Positions 43,068-54,754 of a stretch of DNA of 64,000 bases are shown one piece after another. Position numbers and translations under genes: made by a program. The stretch is from Diogma glabrata (Eukaryota; Arthropoda; Insecta; Diptera; Cylindrotomidae), in contig OY856187.1 of assembly GCA_963693315.1 (NCBI GenBank), forward strand, positions 387,547,685-387,611,684. Reading direction: 5' to 3'. The notes under the pieces were generated by a model. It was not told the origin of the DNA. It was given only the letters and a program-made list of their open reading frames with translations, and ran no database searches. The stretch's first letter is position 1; the number at the start of each line of letters is the position of its first letter.

Positions 43068-45953
43068 GAGTCATTTTTTTAAAGTTGGACACTGTTGATA
43101 TTTGATGACCTCGATTTTCCTAAAATTTTCAGGATATATTTGTAGTACTGTGATAAGGAAAAGGGCAGTTTATCACCTCTTAAATCTGGCTCGTTTGCCC
43201 TTGAATAGAGGTCAAAGTTTAAGATCACGGGTAAATCGCATAAATTATATGATCATTTTACTCCTTAAAACCAAGAGTGACCCATGAAATTTGGTGGAAA
43301 TGGCTTGTGGAAATGGCTTTTAGGGCCAAGGTCATTCAAAAATGTTGTTTTCGTTGCTTTTTTTGCCTTATTATGTGGATAAATATCTGGTAAGCCCATA
43401 GGTGACCAACAGCAATAACTATTGGATTAATTACACAACATATGAAAGTACTTAGAAAAATTTAAAACAGCTTGGGATATTCTTTGCTTTAGTAGCTAAA
43501 CGGTCTCAAAGTTGATATTTTTCAAAAAACGTCAAAGTTCAAGGTCAACTCTAAAAGCCATCAGTCAAAACGTTTGAGATATAGCTGTTATTATACTTCA
43601 TACTGTGTAGTTTAAGGTCCAGGCTTAAACTCCGTGGGGGAAGTGTTTTTTAATGCATGCATTTTTCAAACGTCCAATATGCGTTTTACAAAATGTATCA
43701 TTATGCATATTTTCCAGTCTATTTTGATTTTATAATGATTGGAAATTAATTTTTTATTAAGACCATAATCTATTTAGTTGATAATTTCAAAATCGCCATC
43801 TCACTGTAGAGAGGGAGTATACGGAGTGGATCGGATCAAGGCAAACGGAACAAGGCTGTGCCCAAAATTCTATCAGTCGTAAAAATTATGTTTATGGCTC
43901 CAATTGAAGTTTGGTTTATAAAAATTTTTATGCAGTTTTTTATTTTCCTAAAATTCAAAATGGCGGACAAATATGGCGGCTGAAACCAATCACCTGATCG
44001 CATAGGAATATTTTTTCCGATGTTACACTTGTAAAACTCATCAGATCATTTAATGGAAACCATTTTATGATGTATCTTTGCTTGATAAATATGAATATAA
44101 TATTTTTCTGAGTTAGAATCCTCTTTTTTTATCCTAACCTTAAAAACTATCAAAAAAGTTGTGTTTTGGAGTAACGGTCACACAGCTTATAGTAAAAATG
44201 TAAAAAAAATTTAACTGTTTACTTATGACATGTATTTTGAGAGCTCTACGATCACCAAAGTTATTGTGAAATTTGAAATTTTTTACATCTGACTGACTGA
44301 AACAGTAAGGTTAAATTCATTTATGGCGGAAATTGAAGCTTAGTGTTTATAGTTTCTTGGGCTGTCTGGCTCTCCTAAAATTTAAAATGGCGGACAAATA
44401 TGGTGCCTGCAAGGTTGACTTACCTCAACATGAAAGTCAAAGAATATTTTTTTTCGATATTTCACTTGTAAAATTCATCAGATCATTTAATTGGAACCAT
44501 TGTCTGATGTATCTTTGCTTGCTGAATACGAATACATATAACCTTACTGTTTGAGCCATATTTTTCCGCCATTTTAAATTTTAGGAAAGCCAGACAGCAT
44601 AAGAAACTGGGGTGTCCGTTCTAAAAAAGAAATACTTTTTGGGAGTTTCTGTATAGGTTGTGGATAACATGTGAAACTTTTAGTTTATAAACAAGTTATG
44701 TACGTGTTCAAAAAATTAAAATATGTATATACATCGCAGAACAATTTTTTACATTTTTACTATAAGTTGTGTGACCGTTACTCCAAAACACAACTTTTTT
44801 GAAAGTTTTTAAGGTTAGGAACAAAAAAAAGAATTCTAACTCAAAAAAAATATTATATTCATATTTAGCAAGCAAAGATACCTCATAAAATGGTTTCCAT
44901 TAAATGATCTGATGAGTTTTACAAGTGTAACATCGGAAAAAATATTCCTATGCGATTAGGTGATTGATTTCAGCCGCCATATTTGTACGCCATTTTAAAT
45001 TTTGGAAAAATACCAGACTGCATCAAAAACTTTATAAACCAAGCTTCAATTTGGGCCATAAACACATTTTTGCGACTGATAGAATTTTTGGCACAGCCTT
45101 GATCCGTGATCTGATCCACTTCGTATACTCCCCCTGTACTGTGAGATGGCGATTTTGAAATTATTAGCTAAATTGATTGTGACCCTACTAAAAAACTAAT
45201 TTATAATCATTATAAAATCAAAAATTGCCTGAAAAATATGTAAAATATGCATAATGATACATTTTGTAAAACGCATATTGGACCTTTGAAAAATGCATGT
45301 ATTAAAAACAAACACTTCTCCCACAGAATTTAAGCCTGGACCTTAAACTAGACAGTATGAAGTATAATTACAGATATATCTCAAATTTTTTGACTGATGG
45401 CTTCTAGAGTTATTGACCTTGAACTTTGACAGTTTTTGAAAAATTATCAACTTTGAGACCGTTTAGTTACTAAAGCCAAGAGTATCCCAAGCTGTTTTTA
45501 ATTTTTCTAAGTACTTTCATATGTTGTTGTAGTTAATCCAATAGTTATTAATGTGGATCACCTACAGGCTTACCAGATATTTAGTAACATAATATGGCAA
45601 AAAAGCAACGAAAACAACATTTTCGAATGACCTTGACCCTCAAAGCCATGAATGAGCCACCAAATTATTTATGCTTACACCTACCTAGTATCAAGTAGAA
45701 TCCATATTAAAAAGAAATTTTAAGAGTCACTCATGGTTTTATGGAGTAAAATGATCATATAATTTATACGATTTACCCGTGATCTTAAAATTTGACCTCT
45801 ATTCAAGGTCAAACGAGCCAGATTTAAGAGGTGGTAAACTACACTTTTTCTTATCACAGTACTACTAATATATTCTGAAAATTTTAGGAAAATCGAAGGT
45901 ATCAACTATCACTCGCTCATACAATTAGTGTCCAACTTAAAAAAAATTCACTC
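43068..45953. mobile_element. 2.9-kb foldback transposon with TTAA target duplication
   Basis: Two arms of about 1.4 kb each are complementary from the outer ends (GAGTCATTTTTTTAAAGTTG on the left; CAACTTAAAAAAAATTCACTC on the right minus its last base) to a centre near 44550. TTAA flanks both sides (43064-43067, 45954-45957), and repeat Q has a single TTAA there. Each arm also contains a partial direct duplication of the AAAATGGCGGACAAATATGG and TCATCAGATCATTTAAT module. No transposase is encoded. TTAA is used by piggyBac, Kolobok and Sola3; the family is undetermined. Confidence 0.9.
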
Positions 45954-46037
45954 TTAATTATCATTATAAGCAAGGACTGATGAAATTGCGTAATTAACTT
46001 TATAAAAAATAATTTTAATTACATTAATTACGTATTT

Positions 46038-46271
46038 TTGTGCTTTTAGTAGGAACTGATAAAATATTTCTATTTTTGTTTGTTTACGTGCGATTAGTTT
46101 TTGTTTACGTAAAATGAAGTTTGTTTTTGTTATGTACCAGTGATGAGATAAAATTAATCACGTGTTTTTTTACAAATTTTACAAAAAGCATATCTTAACA
46201 AATAAAATATTTGTTGATTATCTCTCAATTTGGAGGCTCGACTTAGTTATTTAGTCACGTAAATATATATG
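46038..46271. other. Short AT-rich spacer
   Basis: Sequence between the end of repeat Q and the next transposon. No ORF and no recognised element. Confidence 0.4.
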
Positions 46272-49100
46272 AGCAATTTCACGAAGATTCAACAACGTTT
46301 TGACTTGACCCATTTTAATTTTGATTATTTTTTGTTTATAGATAGTCTTTCATAAATAAAAAATACAAGTTCTGACAGAATTTTTTTTTCGACCAGGGGT
46401 CTTCACAGGGTGCCCCTCAAGTTTTTGTTATTTTGTGATGTGAGTGCATTTTGACGAGCGATTGTAGAAAAACTACTGAATCGATTTTCATAAATGATAT
46501 GTCGTTGAATAGGTATTAGAACAAAGTTTTTAAAAATGTACACTGTTAATTTTTTGAAATAATTTTTAACGGTGTAACATAAGAAAAAAACGGTGTAATT
46601 GAAGAAAAGATGGCGCTACACCTTTTTTTTTAAACTAAATTGAAGCTTATGTTATATCTAACAACTTGTGAAAGTTAAGGACTAGCACTATTTTTTGTTT
46701 TAAAGATAAAATTCGTTGTGCATATGACTGTCGGGAATCAGTATTTTTGTTCTGAAAGAAAATTATAAAAATGGCGTTATAAACTAAGAGATTTTTTTTA
46801 TGTTAAATATCAAATATTTTATTATTAAATGAACTTTTTAAAATATTATAAAAATTATATATGTAGTACAATAAATAAAATAAATACAATTGTTAAAAAT
46901 GATTTACTTATTTTACAAACAAAGAACTTTTGAATAGGAAAACACTTCTGCGATTATTTTCTTTGTATTAGATGGCATAAAAAAATGAAATGTTTATTTA
47001 TCACTTATCACTATTATAAAAAATAATTTGACTGTCTCGACTGCAAACAAAAAAGCCGTATAAATAACTAAATCTATTTAGGAACTTTTGACTGGAGAAG
47101 TATTATGTTATTATGGAATCATAAAGTAAAAGATTGTATTTTAACCTTAAACTACAAATATTTTATTATTGAATAAACTTTTTAAAATACCATACAAATT
47201 ATATAAGTAGGTTAAAGAAAATAAATATAGTTATTAAAAATTATTAACTTATTTTATATTCAAAATATTCTTTTGAGTTGGAAAACATTTTTGCAATTAT
47301 TGTCTTAGTATTTAATGGTACAAAAGAATGAAATTTTTGAGTTCCACTTATAGTAATCGCATTTTTTATCGATTTTGTAATTTTTCTTTTGTTATTTGAT
47401 ATTCATTTTTATCGGCGTATCCAAAGTTCATGGTAGTTTCCCATTTTAAATCCCATTCGAAAAGTTTTTTTGGTGTATCAATAATATCTCTGCTCCCCAT
47501 ACTATAACGGTGTGCAGCACGCTTCAGTGTACCACCAATCCCATCGCATGGTCCCTTTCCATGGCTGGTAGCATGAAAATGTGATTCCTCATCAACCTTA
47601 AAGTCTTTTTTATGGTGGTTTATTTTTGTATTGAGAAGGTGCACCGTCGGTGTTATAAATTATTTTCCTAATATTAGAATTTATATGCGTTCTGATGAAT
47701 TCAATAAGTTTTGTAATGAAAAGATGGACTGTAGTACTGTTGTGATATCCGAAATGAGTATAACACTTCGGTGTATATATTCACTTGCAGCACTTTTAAA
47801 ATAAATGACAAATGGATAAATAGTAGCTTGTGAATTATTATAATGATAACCTTGAACCGAATCGTGAATTACGAAGACGTAGTTTTCAGAAAAATCCCCT
47901 TGAACGAAGCACTCTCCTGGTTCTAATTTTTTTTCTTTCCTCAATGAAGGTAGATTGCTGTTTTGCTATAAAGTTGTGTGGTATCAAAATTTGTAAACGG
48001 TAAACAAATTTTTTCATAAATTCTTCTACAGTTTCTATTAAAGTATCCAAATTGCATCGATCAGTGGTATTCCATTGTTGATATTTGACTTGAAGGATTC
48101 CTTTAACGTCAAAATCATTTAGTAATTTTTCTTCCAGTTGTTGAAGTTTTTCTAAACATTCATTGCACTTCAAAGTATGACAATCTTCTGTTAATTCACC
48201 ACATGAAACAAAGTCGATTAATGTTTTATAATTCTGGAAAGCAGCATCAGTAATCCAAGACATCTTAAAGTGTGGAATCATTAGTTTCATATTTTGATGT
48301 ATGGTACACACGCAAACATTATGAACTCCTTGGGATAATTTTATACATTCTTGTGGTCGAAGGCACGTGAATTTAGTAAATCCTATTTTCACATCAGGAA
48401 ATTTATTTTTAAACTCCACATAAGCTTCATTTAATGTACATTGCAATAAGCGCTTTTGTGGATTTATGCTGAAATTGCTCATATTTTATTTATTGTACAT
48501 ATATAATTTTTTTAATACTTTAAAAAGTTCATTTAATAATAAAATATTTGATATTTAACATAAAAAAAAAAATCTCTTAGTTTATAACTCTATTTTTATA
48601 ATTTTCCTTCAGAACAAAAAAAACTGATTCCCGACAGTCATATGCACAACGAATTTTATCTTTCAAACAAAAAATAACGCTAGTCCTAAACTTATACAAG
48701 TTGTTAGATATAAAGTAAGCTTCAATTTAGTTTAAAAAAAAAACAAAAGGTGTAGCGCCATATTTTCTTCAATTACACCGTTTTTTTCTTATGTTACACC
48801 GTTAAAAATTATTTCAAAAAATTAACAGTGTACATTTTTAAAAACTTTGTTCTAATACCTATTCAACGACATATCATTTATGAAAATCGATTGAGTAGTT
48901 TTTCTACAATCGCTCGTCAAAATGCACTCACATCACAAAATAACAAAATATTGAGGGGCCTCAATGAAGACCTCTGGTCGAAAAAAAAATTCTAAGAGAA
49001 CTTGTATTTTTTATTTATGAAAGACTATCTATAAACAAAAAATAATCAAAATTAATAGGGGTCAAGGTTAAATTTCCCAAAAATTTGGAGCTACGTGAAA
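46272..49100 (-). mobile_element. DNA transposon with about 580-bp TIRs (Sola-like, tentative)
   Basis: Left arm about 46297-46863 and right arm about 48497-49075 are complementary: matching blocks include AGATAGTCTTTCATAAATAA, GAGTGCATTTTGACGAGCGA, AACAGTGTACATTTTTAAAA and CATATGACTGTCGGGAATCA. Weaker similarity (TTTCACGnAG) continues to about 46272 and 49100. A decayed transposase gene occupies the - strand between the arms. Inside, 46800-47030 and 47130-47350 are direct duplications. The outermost bases and target duplication could not be fixed. Confidence 0.8.
47366..48482 (-). pseudogene. Transposase of the long-TIR element, broken in three places
   Basis: The - strand reading order is 48482-47886 (198 codons), 47944-47681 and 47644-47366, separated by a frameshift and then a stop/frameshift. 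Part 1 has a Cys-rich region (CVCTIHQNMKL, then CxxLTEDCHTLKCNEC), possibly zinc-binding. Part 2 opens with PGECFVQGDFSENYVFVIHD, with a candidate catalytic Asp in GDFSENY. The junction encodes TDGAPSQYKNK in another frame, a candidate second Asp. Part 3 holds HATSHGKGPCDGIGGTLKR. I know these blocks as a repeated arthropod/cnidarian transposon protein and associate them with Sola-type elements, but that name is from memory. The long TIRs support a DNA transposase. Confidence 0.7.
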
Positions 49101-49354
49101 TAATGTTGTTAGATTAAATTTATCATTTTTCAAGTTTTTTGGATGGTAATAATCGAAAGTTAAGGCACGTTGTAAATATTTACACCACTCGTGCTGTTAT
49201 TGTTTTATTAATTATAAAAATTGCAATGTCATCATAGATTTGTATTGATTCCTTTCTTAGGTAGCAAAGTATGCAATTTTTAGCCCGTTTTGTTTATTGA
49301 CCAAACCTGGTCCAATTAAAATGCAAAGTATAGTATTTATTCAGATTTCAGGCT

Positions 49355-49825
49355 ACTACCCGGGTAGGAGCTGCCAATATTAAACAACGAACCAACCTTG
49401 GGCCAGTATTGGAGAGCCAAGACTTGGCTAGTTAACTTTGGTTTCAGTCTGGGCCAGTTGTAAATGCCTAGACTGAACAAAGATTCAGTTTATTATGTTA
49501 CGCGTTATTCACCAGTCTAATTTATTGTAAACATGTACAAGCCATATTATATTTTTCTCTTATTTTTATATGTTATTCTTTTCACAACCTCTTTCCACAC
49601 ATTTAAAGGAGATTTGGAAAAAAATTTGGTGTGGTAGGCCTGGCCCAAATCTTATTTGCCAGATTTGGGCCAAGCCTGATTTGCCAGACTTGGCTCCAGG
49701 ACACCAGTCCAAATTTGGCCCAAGCTTAGGCCGTTTTAAAATGTTAAGTCTGACCCAAACCCCAAAAGCTGTAACGCGGGCTTGACCAAGGTTTGGCCTT
49801 TTAGCTTTTTCTTACCCGGGTATTG
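49355..49825. repeat. Repeat with TACCCGGGTA ends and TTTGGGCC/GGCCCAA words
   Basis: CTACCCGGGTAG at about 49356 and TTACCCGGGTAT at about 49814 bracket a region rich in GGCCCAA, TTGGGCC and TTTGCCAG words (49620-49800). The palindromic edges suggest a MITE, but no duplication was established. Confidence 0.5.
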
Positions 49826-49877
49826 GCAGAACATTATTAATAATATATATTTATTACAACAATAATCAACCACTTAA

Positions 49878-50240
49878 CACCCCGATTACTGAAGTCGTGC
49901 CACCTCAGCTGACATGACTATAGTCATGTCACGTCGACTAAAAATTGGTATTATTGAAGTCGATAAAAACCGTCACATCTAAAACTAGAAATTCTGAAAC
50001 GAAAAAACTACAAAACTAAAAAAATTACATTTTACGTTCTTCAATTTCACAAAAACAATTAAAGACGCTTGAAAAAATTATTGTCACATGAAAATGAGGC
50101 GACTAAAATGTCATTTAAAGTGACATCTGTCGTATAAAATGACTTGAGGCGTAAAAAACGACTTCAACAATACGAAAATTGATGCGATGTGACTTTAGTC
50201 ATTTAAAGTGGCATGACTTGCCTTCGGTAAAATCGGGGTG
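49878..50240. mobile_element. 363-bp MITE with TAA target duplication
   Basis: Starts CACCCCGATTA and ends AATCGGGGTG, with inner complementary GTGCCAC/GTGGCAT blocks. TAA flanks both sides (49875-49877, 50241-50243). The 3-bp TWA target fits PIF/Harbinger MITEs. Confidence 0.82.
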
Positions 50241-50243
50241 TAA

Positions 50244-51125
50244 GTCATATATTTCGAAATTAATTGCGTCAAAAACTAAAAACTTAAAATTTGATCGTTT
50301 AAAATGGTTTTTAATTTAATTTTCGTTATGGATTTTATCGATACTTCTGTTTAAATCATAAATTTTGTATTCCCTTGAAAATAATGGTTTTATTATTTCT
50401 ATCTAGTTTTCGTGATCATAATGATTAGATTGAAGAATAAAGATTACAGAATAGCATCATTATTGATTCAATTTAAATATTTCATATAACTTTAAAAAAT
50501 CAAAACAAAATAATTGCAAAATGTGGTTTTTTGTCTTTGTTTCTGAATCAACGATATGTTTTTAAAATAATTTACATGCTTTAGAATTACAACAATATAC
50601 ATGCTTTAGATTTAAAAAATATCAAACGATTCTCTTAGATATTTTAGTTTAGCATGTGCACAAGAATCCTAATTCATTCAAAATATATTCAATTTCTAGT
50701 CTAGTGAATCATAATGTCATTACCAGAAAATAGCAACATATTCAATCAAATCTAGAAATAAATATGTATGGCATAGTTGACTACTCTAAAAAAATATTCT
50801 TCATCCGTAATTGATGAAATTCGTGTTCTGGACGACTCAAAAAGTAGATTTTTGAACCGGTCCATGTCCAAAACATAAGTGTTTTTGTAGAAAAATTTGA
50901 AAGTGTTTAGCTTGAGAATAGGGTGGTCCGAAAGATTTCTGGAAATCAAACTTAGGGTGACTTTGAAAAAAAAAAATTGCACGAGAACGGATCATCCAAT
51001 ATCAACGGCTTCATGTGCGTTGGAGAACAGTTTAACGGTTCGTTGAAATTTGAAAATAAAATACGCCGTAAACTTCTTGCTTACACTGTAAAAAATATTG
51101 AGAAATACATTTCTTAAAGATAGCG
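50244..51125. other. Unassigned AT-rich sequence
   Basis: A 76-codon - strand ORF (50752-50982) has no recognisable motif. No inverted-repeat element was seen. Confidence 0.35.
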
Positions 51126-51480
51126 CTAATATTGTAGGTTAAGCTTTATTTGAATTTTTCTTCCACAGTATGAAACTTCCAACCTTACCCTAAAACATAC
51201 TAGAATTAAAAGATAGTATTTTTTTGTTATATAAGATTCGCGTACGATTTGACTAAAACAACTGAAAAAAACAACAACAATTGCATACAATTTTTCAGTT
51301 ACATTAGTCAAATCGAACACCGCTATAGATATTAATTTTTGAAGATGTGCGAAGAATGAATGATTTATTGTGATTTTGTTCAACTTTCGAAAATCTACCA
51401 CAATACAAAATTTCTTCGATTCATTTTCGTTTGACCGTTTCGGAATTAGCAACGACGGCGAATTCAAAAGGTGACTGACT
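51126..51480 (-). pseudogene. Ty3/Gypsy reverse transcriptase fragment with nested hairpin
   Basis: On the - strand, TRSQSPFEFAVVANSETVKR near 51480-51420 and, one frame over, FCIVVDFRKLNKITIN are the fingers region of a Gypsy RT. The second motif lies inside a 113-codon ORF (51126-51467) whose later part runs through the hairpin at 51233-51325 and is not RT-like. The rest of the retroelement is absent. It abuts the 3' end of the 2A-LINE at 51490. Confidence 0.7.
51233..51325. repeat. Short hairpin element, GTTCGATTTGACT family, best copy
   Basis: Ends GCGTACGATTTGACTAAAAC and TTAGTCAAATCGAACACCGC are complementary, with an inner AACTGAAAAA/TTTTTCAGTT pair. About 93 bp; related copies are at 28535 and 37120. 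Confidence 0.75.
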
Positions 51481-51492
51481 ACGGGTTATATC

Positions 51493-52391
51493 TTAGGCTA
51501 ACATCTTTTGAATTTGGTTATTAATTTCTTGTTTTATACTCTCAGGTAATTTCTTCCTTATGTCTCTAAGTGGTTCGATCGTAGTTAAAGTGTCATTGCT
51601 AGGATGTTGCTCTTTGTGACAGGCCAATAGATATTGTTTGGTTAGCATTTCATTATGTTCACGGACCGGCAATATGTTACTTTCCTCGTGCAAGTGTTTT
51701 CGGTGGGCCATCAGGTGACATCCGGTTGTGGTTCGCAAGGCAGCATTTTGTGTTGTTTGTAACTTATTCCAGTGAGTGTTAGCAACTTGGGGGGGGGGAG
51801 GGTTCATATGGGTGCAGCATAATTTAAAATAGGTCTTCCTATTACTTTGTACGTTGTTATGATCGTGTTTTTATCTTTGCCCCATGAACTACCCGCTAGT
51901 GCTTTCAATGCGTTATTCCTATTTTTCAATATTGAGTTTATTTGTTGTGCATGAGCATTGAATTTAAGCAGTGGGTCGAATGTTACACCCAACAGTCTCG
52001 GATTTTTTACTATAGGAATAAGGATGTTATCTATGCAAATGCTTAGTGTTGAATTTACCTCCTTCGTCTATGTGGTGAAAAGTGTAGAAGTGGACTTTTC
52101 AGTAGAAAGTTTTAGTTTTCTGGTTTTAAATCAATCATTCAGAATATTTAGATAGGTATTCAGGATATTTTTGAGTTGTTGCACGTTATTTCCTATTGCA
52201 AGCACTGTGCAGTCGTCTGCATATGACGTGATAGTTATTCCTACTGGTGGGGTAGGCAAACTGCTTAGGTAGAGATTGAATAACGACGGTGAGAGAACTC
52301 CGCCTCGAGGAACTCCTTGTCTTAGCACTCTCATTATTTTGGACTTGCAGTGTAACATATGTATGAATAATCTAATTAAGATACAATACAT
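51493..52391 (-). pseudogene. 2A-LINE copy A: RT catalytic core and C-terminal region
   Basis: Three open stretches cover the rest of RT. 52131-52391 has RQGVPRGGVLSPSLFNLYLS and SYADD (catalytic aspartates). 51804-51992 has LGVTFDPLL-like GVTFDPLLKF, LAGSSWGKDK and LNYAAPI. 51493-51807 contains the C-terminal LQTTQNAALRTTTGC and PVREHNEML and ends in a natural stop. Frameshifts separate the pieces. Motif choice places the LINE in the broad Jockey/I/CR1 assemblage; the clade is not settled. Confidence 0.85.
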
Positions 52392-53035
52392 ATGCTATTC
52401 TTAACATTAAATTAACTTATATAATTAAGCAAGTCATCAACCAAAACAAATAACAAATAATATAGAACAAACTAAGTATATTCAACTTAGCTCAGATATC
52501 TAAATTCTCACAGTGTATTTTGAAATGACGAAAATTAGCTTATATAAAATATTACAATATTTAGCTTATATAAAATATTACAAATAAAATATTACATATT
52601 ACAAAATTGAAATAATATTAAATTTATGAAAATATAATTTCCGCTGAATAAGGTAAATATATTTATTACATATATGTAATTGACCGATGATACCTTTATA
52701 TAATAGATCGATCGTCAATTGGATGATCGATTAATCTATTAAAATAAATATAAACCTGGGAGGGGATTTTATAGAATATAGCGGAGAAATCATATACCAA
52801 TTGTACTATAAATTAAATGAAAATTATAATTAAAAATCAATCAATAAACTTATCTAAAAGTTTAAAGTTTAGTTTTACTTAAACCTTTAACTGGAAGAAA
52901 GTCTGCCCAATAAGCCTTAGTCTTCGGGTTAGCATGGGATCCCCAGCATAAAGACTTTCTTCCCATCATACATTAAAGAAAAATCAAGTGGACATCGCAT
53001 CAGGGCAGCTCAACCAGATACGCCCACCATAGCAG
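52365..53035. other. About 670-bp insertion inside the LINE RT
   Basis: RT coding similarity stops near 53036 (FRN/CYGG) and resumes at about 52364 (CKSKIMRVLRQGVP). The insert is AT-rich, with a direct TTAGCTTATATAAAATATTA duplication near 52540-52580 and a short GAAGAAAGTCT inverted pair at 52895/52965. No ORF and no clear ends. Confidence 0.55.
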
Positions 53036-53981
53036 TTACGAAACTCAACGTATGTTTGGTGACCTTTGAGGTAATTGCACAACCAGGGCTTCTTAAACCT
53101 GGCAAATTAATATTGAAGATATCATCCAATAGAGCAGTGACACTGTGACACTGTGTCGAATGCTTTTGACAGGTCAAGTGGAACTAAAATTGTTCTAGCG
53201 AATGGTTGTTTTTGATTCAGACCATCATTGATCTGGTTTTGTATTCTTTGTAGCGCGGTGGTTGTACTGTGTGCTCGCCGGAAGCCATATTGGTTGGGCG
53301 CCAAATTGCAGGATCTTGACAGCTGAGGGAGCAAAAGTGCTTCGATTAGTTTTGCGACCGATGAAAGGATATTGGTCTGTAAGATTCTCCGTTTTCTTCA
53401 GGTTTTTCTGGTTTGAAAATGGGGCTGGTTCTGGCCGTTTTCCAGATATTTGGTATCTGTAGAGTATTTAAAGATGTATTAAGTATAGTAGTGAGGAAGT
53501 TCAATCCTTTGGGTCCGATTTGTTTGAGTATGATGGCTGGGATGCCGTCGGGTCCTATATCTTTTGATGGCTTAATTTTCCTTATTGCATTCTCCACCTC
53601 TTCTTCGGAAAATATGATATCCTCCAAGTTGTCAGGGTTAAGTTTGCGCATGTGTCTCAACACTGATCTGGTCTCTTTCTCGTGTTTACGCTGCTTTTCT
53701 GTAAACTGAATGTTAAATTTGTTGGCGCATTTCCTGTGGTTTTCAATTGGGATATCGTCGAAGGAGATCATGCAATTATTTTGTGGTTTTCGAGGATGAG
53801 TTTGGCCCTTAATGACCTGCCAAAAGTTTTTACTGCTATCCAGGTTTGATTTACTCACTAGCTCTCTCCATTTATTTCTTTTATGATCCGTGACCAACTT
53901 GTTAATTCGCTTGTTCACGTCCGGAATTTTGGAGTCCGCTGGATCTGCTTTACGGATGTCATCTCTTTCAGTAGAAAGCAC
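53036..53981 (-). pseudogene. 2A-LINE copy A: RT N-terminal half
   Basis: The open frame 53346-53981 carries the linker and RT fingers: IRKIKPSKDIGPDGIPA, IWKTARTSPIFKP and SYRPIS. After a frameshift, 53122-53334 has NQYGFRRAHSTTTAL and LDLSKAFD with the first catalytic Asp. Sequence down to about 53036 (HQTYVEFRN-like) is the segment just ahead of the VPQG motif, where the insertion begins. Confidence 0.85.
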
Positions 53982-53988
53982 ACACGCT

Positions 53989-54754
53989 TCATGTGGAGTT
54001 TGGTTTTAGCTTTTGAATTCTGCCAGCTGGAATGTAGTGAGCTCTAGTCTTATTAAAAATTTCTCTGAATTGTTTTTCCCCAGAGAGGGCGTCAAGTGGT
54101 AAAAATTGCTTACTGAATTCAATTTCGGTAAAATTTGTAAAGCTTTCCCAGTCCGCTTTGTTAAAATTAATATATTTCTTCTTTTCGGAATTTATTTGAT
54201 TTATGGAACGGCTTAAGGTGATTATGATCGGCACGTGGTCTGATCCCAATGCAATTTAAGTTCTCCATTCTGTAATTGGCATTAGTGACATACCGGCAAG
54301 GGAGATATCTGGAGAAGAATATGAGTTGTTTGTTACTCTTGTTGGTTGTGGTTCGTTGGGGACTCCAAAATTGGAGTCGTCAATTTATTCAGCAATGCTT
54401 TCACCTCGTGGATCAGTGTTTAGGTGTGAGTGCCATAGATCATGGTGCGCGTTCACATCTCCGAGAATTAGAATCTTTGGTATAAAACAAATGTCCTATG
54501 GACGGTTCATAACCTGTATCACAGCTGGTTACTGGTGGAATATAATTTTGACTAGCGTTATTTCCGTATTTCCGGATTTTATTATAATGGCTTGTTGTTC
54601 TAGGTGTTTATCAGTTCCCGGTACTGCAGGTAGTGTGGTTGTACGGTAAATAACACTTTTGGGAATGATAAAGGCAAGACCACCACTACCTTTGTCCTTC
54701 CCTCTATCCAGCCTTATAATTTTATAATCACAGATATTATCACTAATCTTAGAT
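53989..54754 (-). pseudogene. 2A-LINE copy A: endonuclease domain
   Basis: On the - strand, broken frames encode GKDKGSGGLAFIIPK near 54680, TTTLPAVPGTDKH near 54620, ILGDVNAHHDLWHS near 54460 and, in the open part (53989-54249), SDHVPIIITL. These are the GDxN and SDH motifs of the apurinic-type endonuclease, with at least two disruptions. Confidence 0.8.

Noticed and set aside
53413..53709. 98-codon + strand ORF over the LINE RT
   Set aside because: It lies opposite the RT fingers frame and has no motif.
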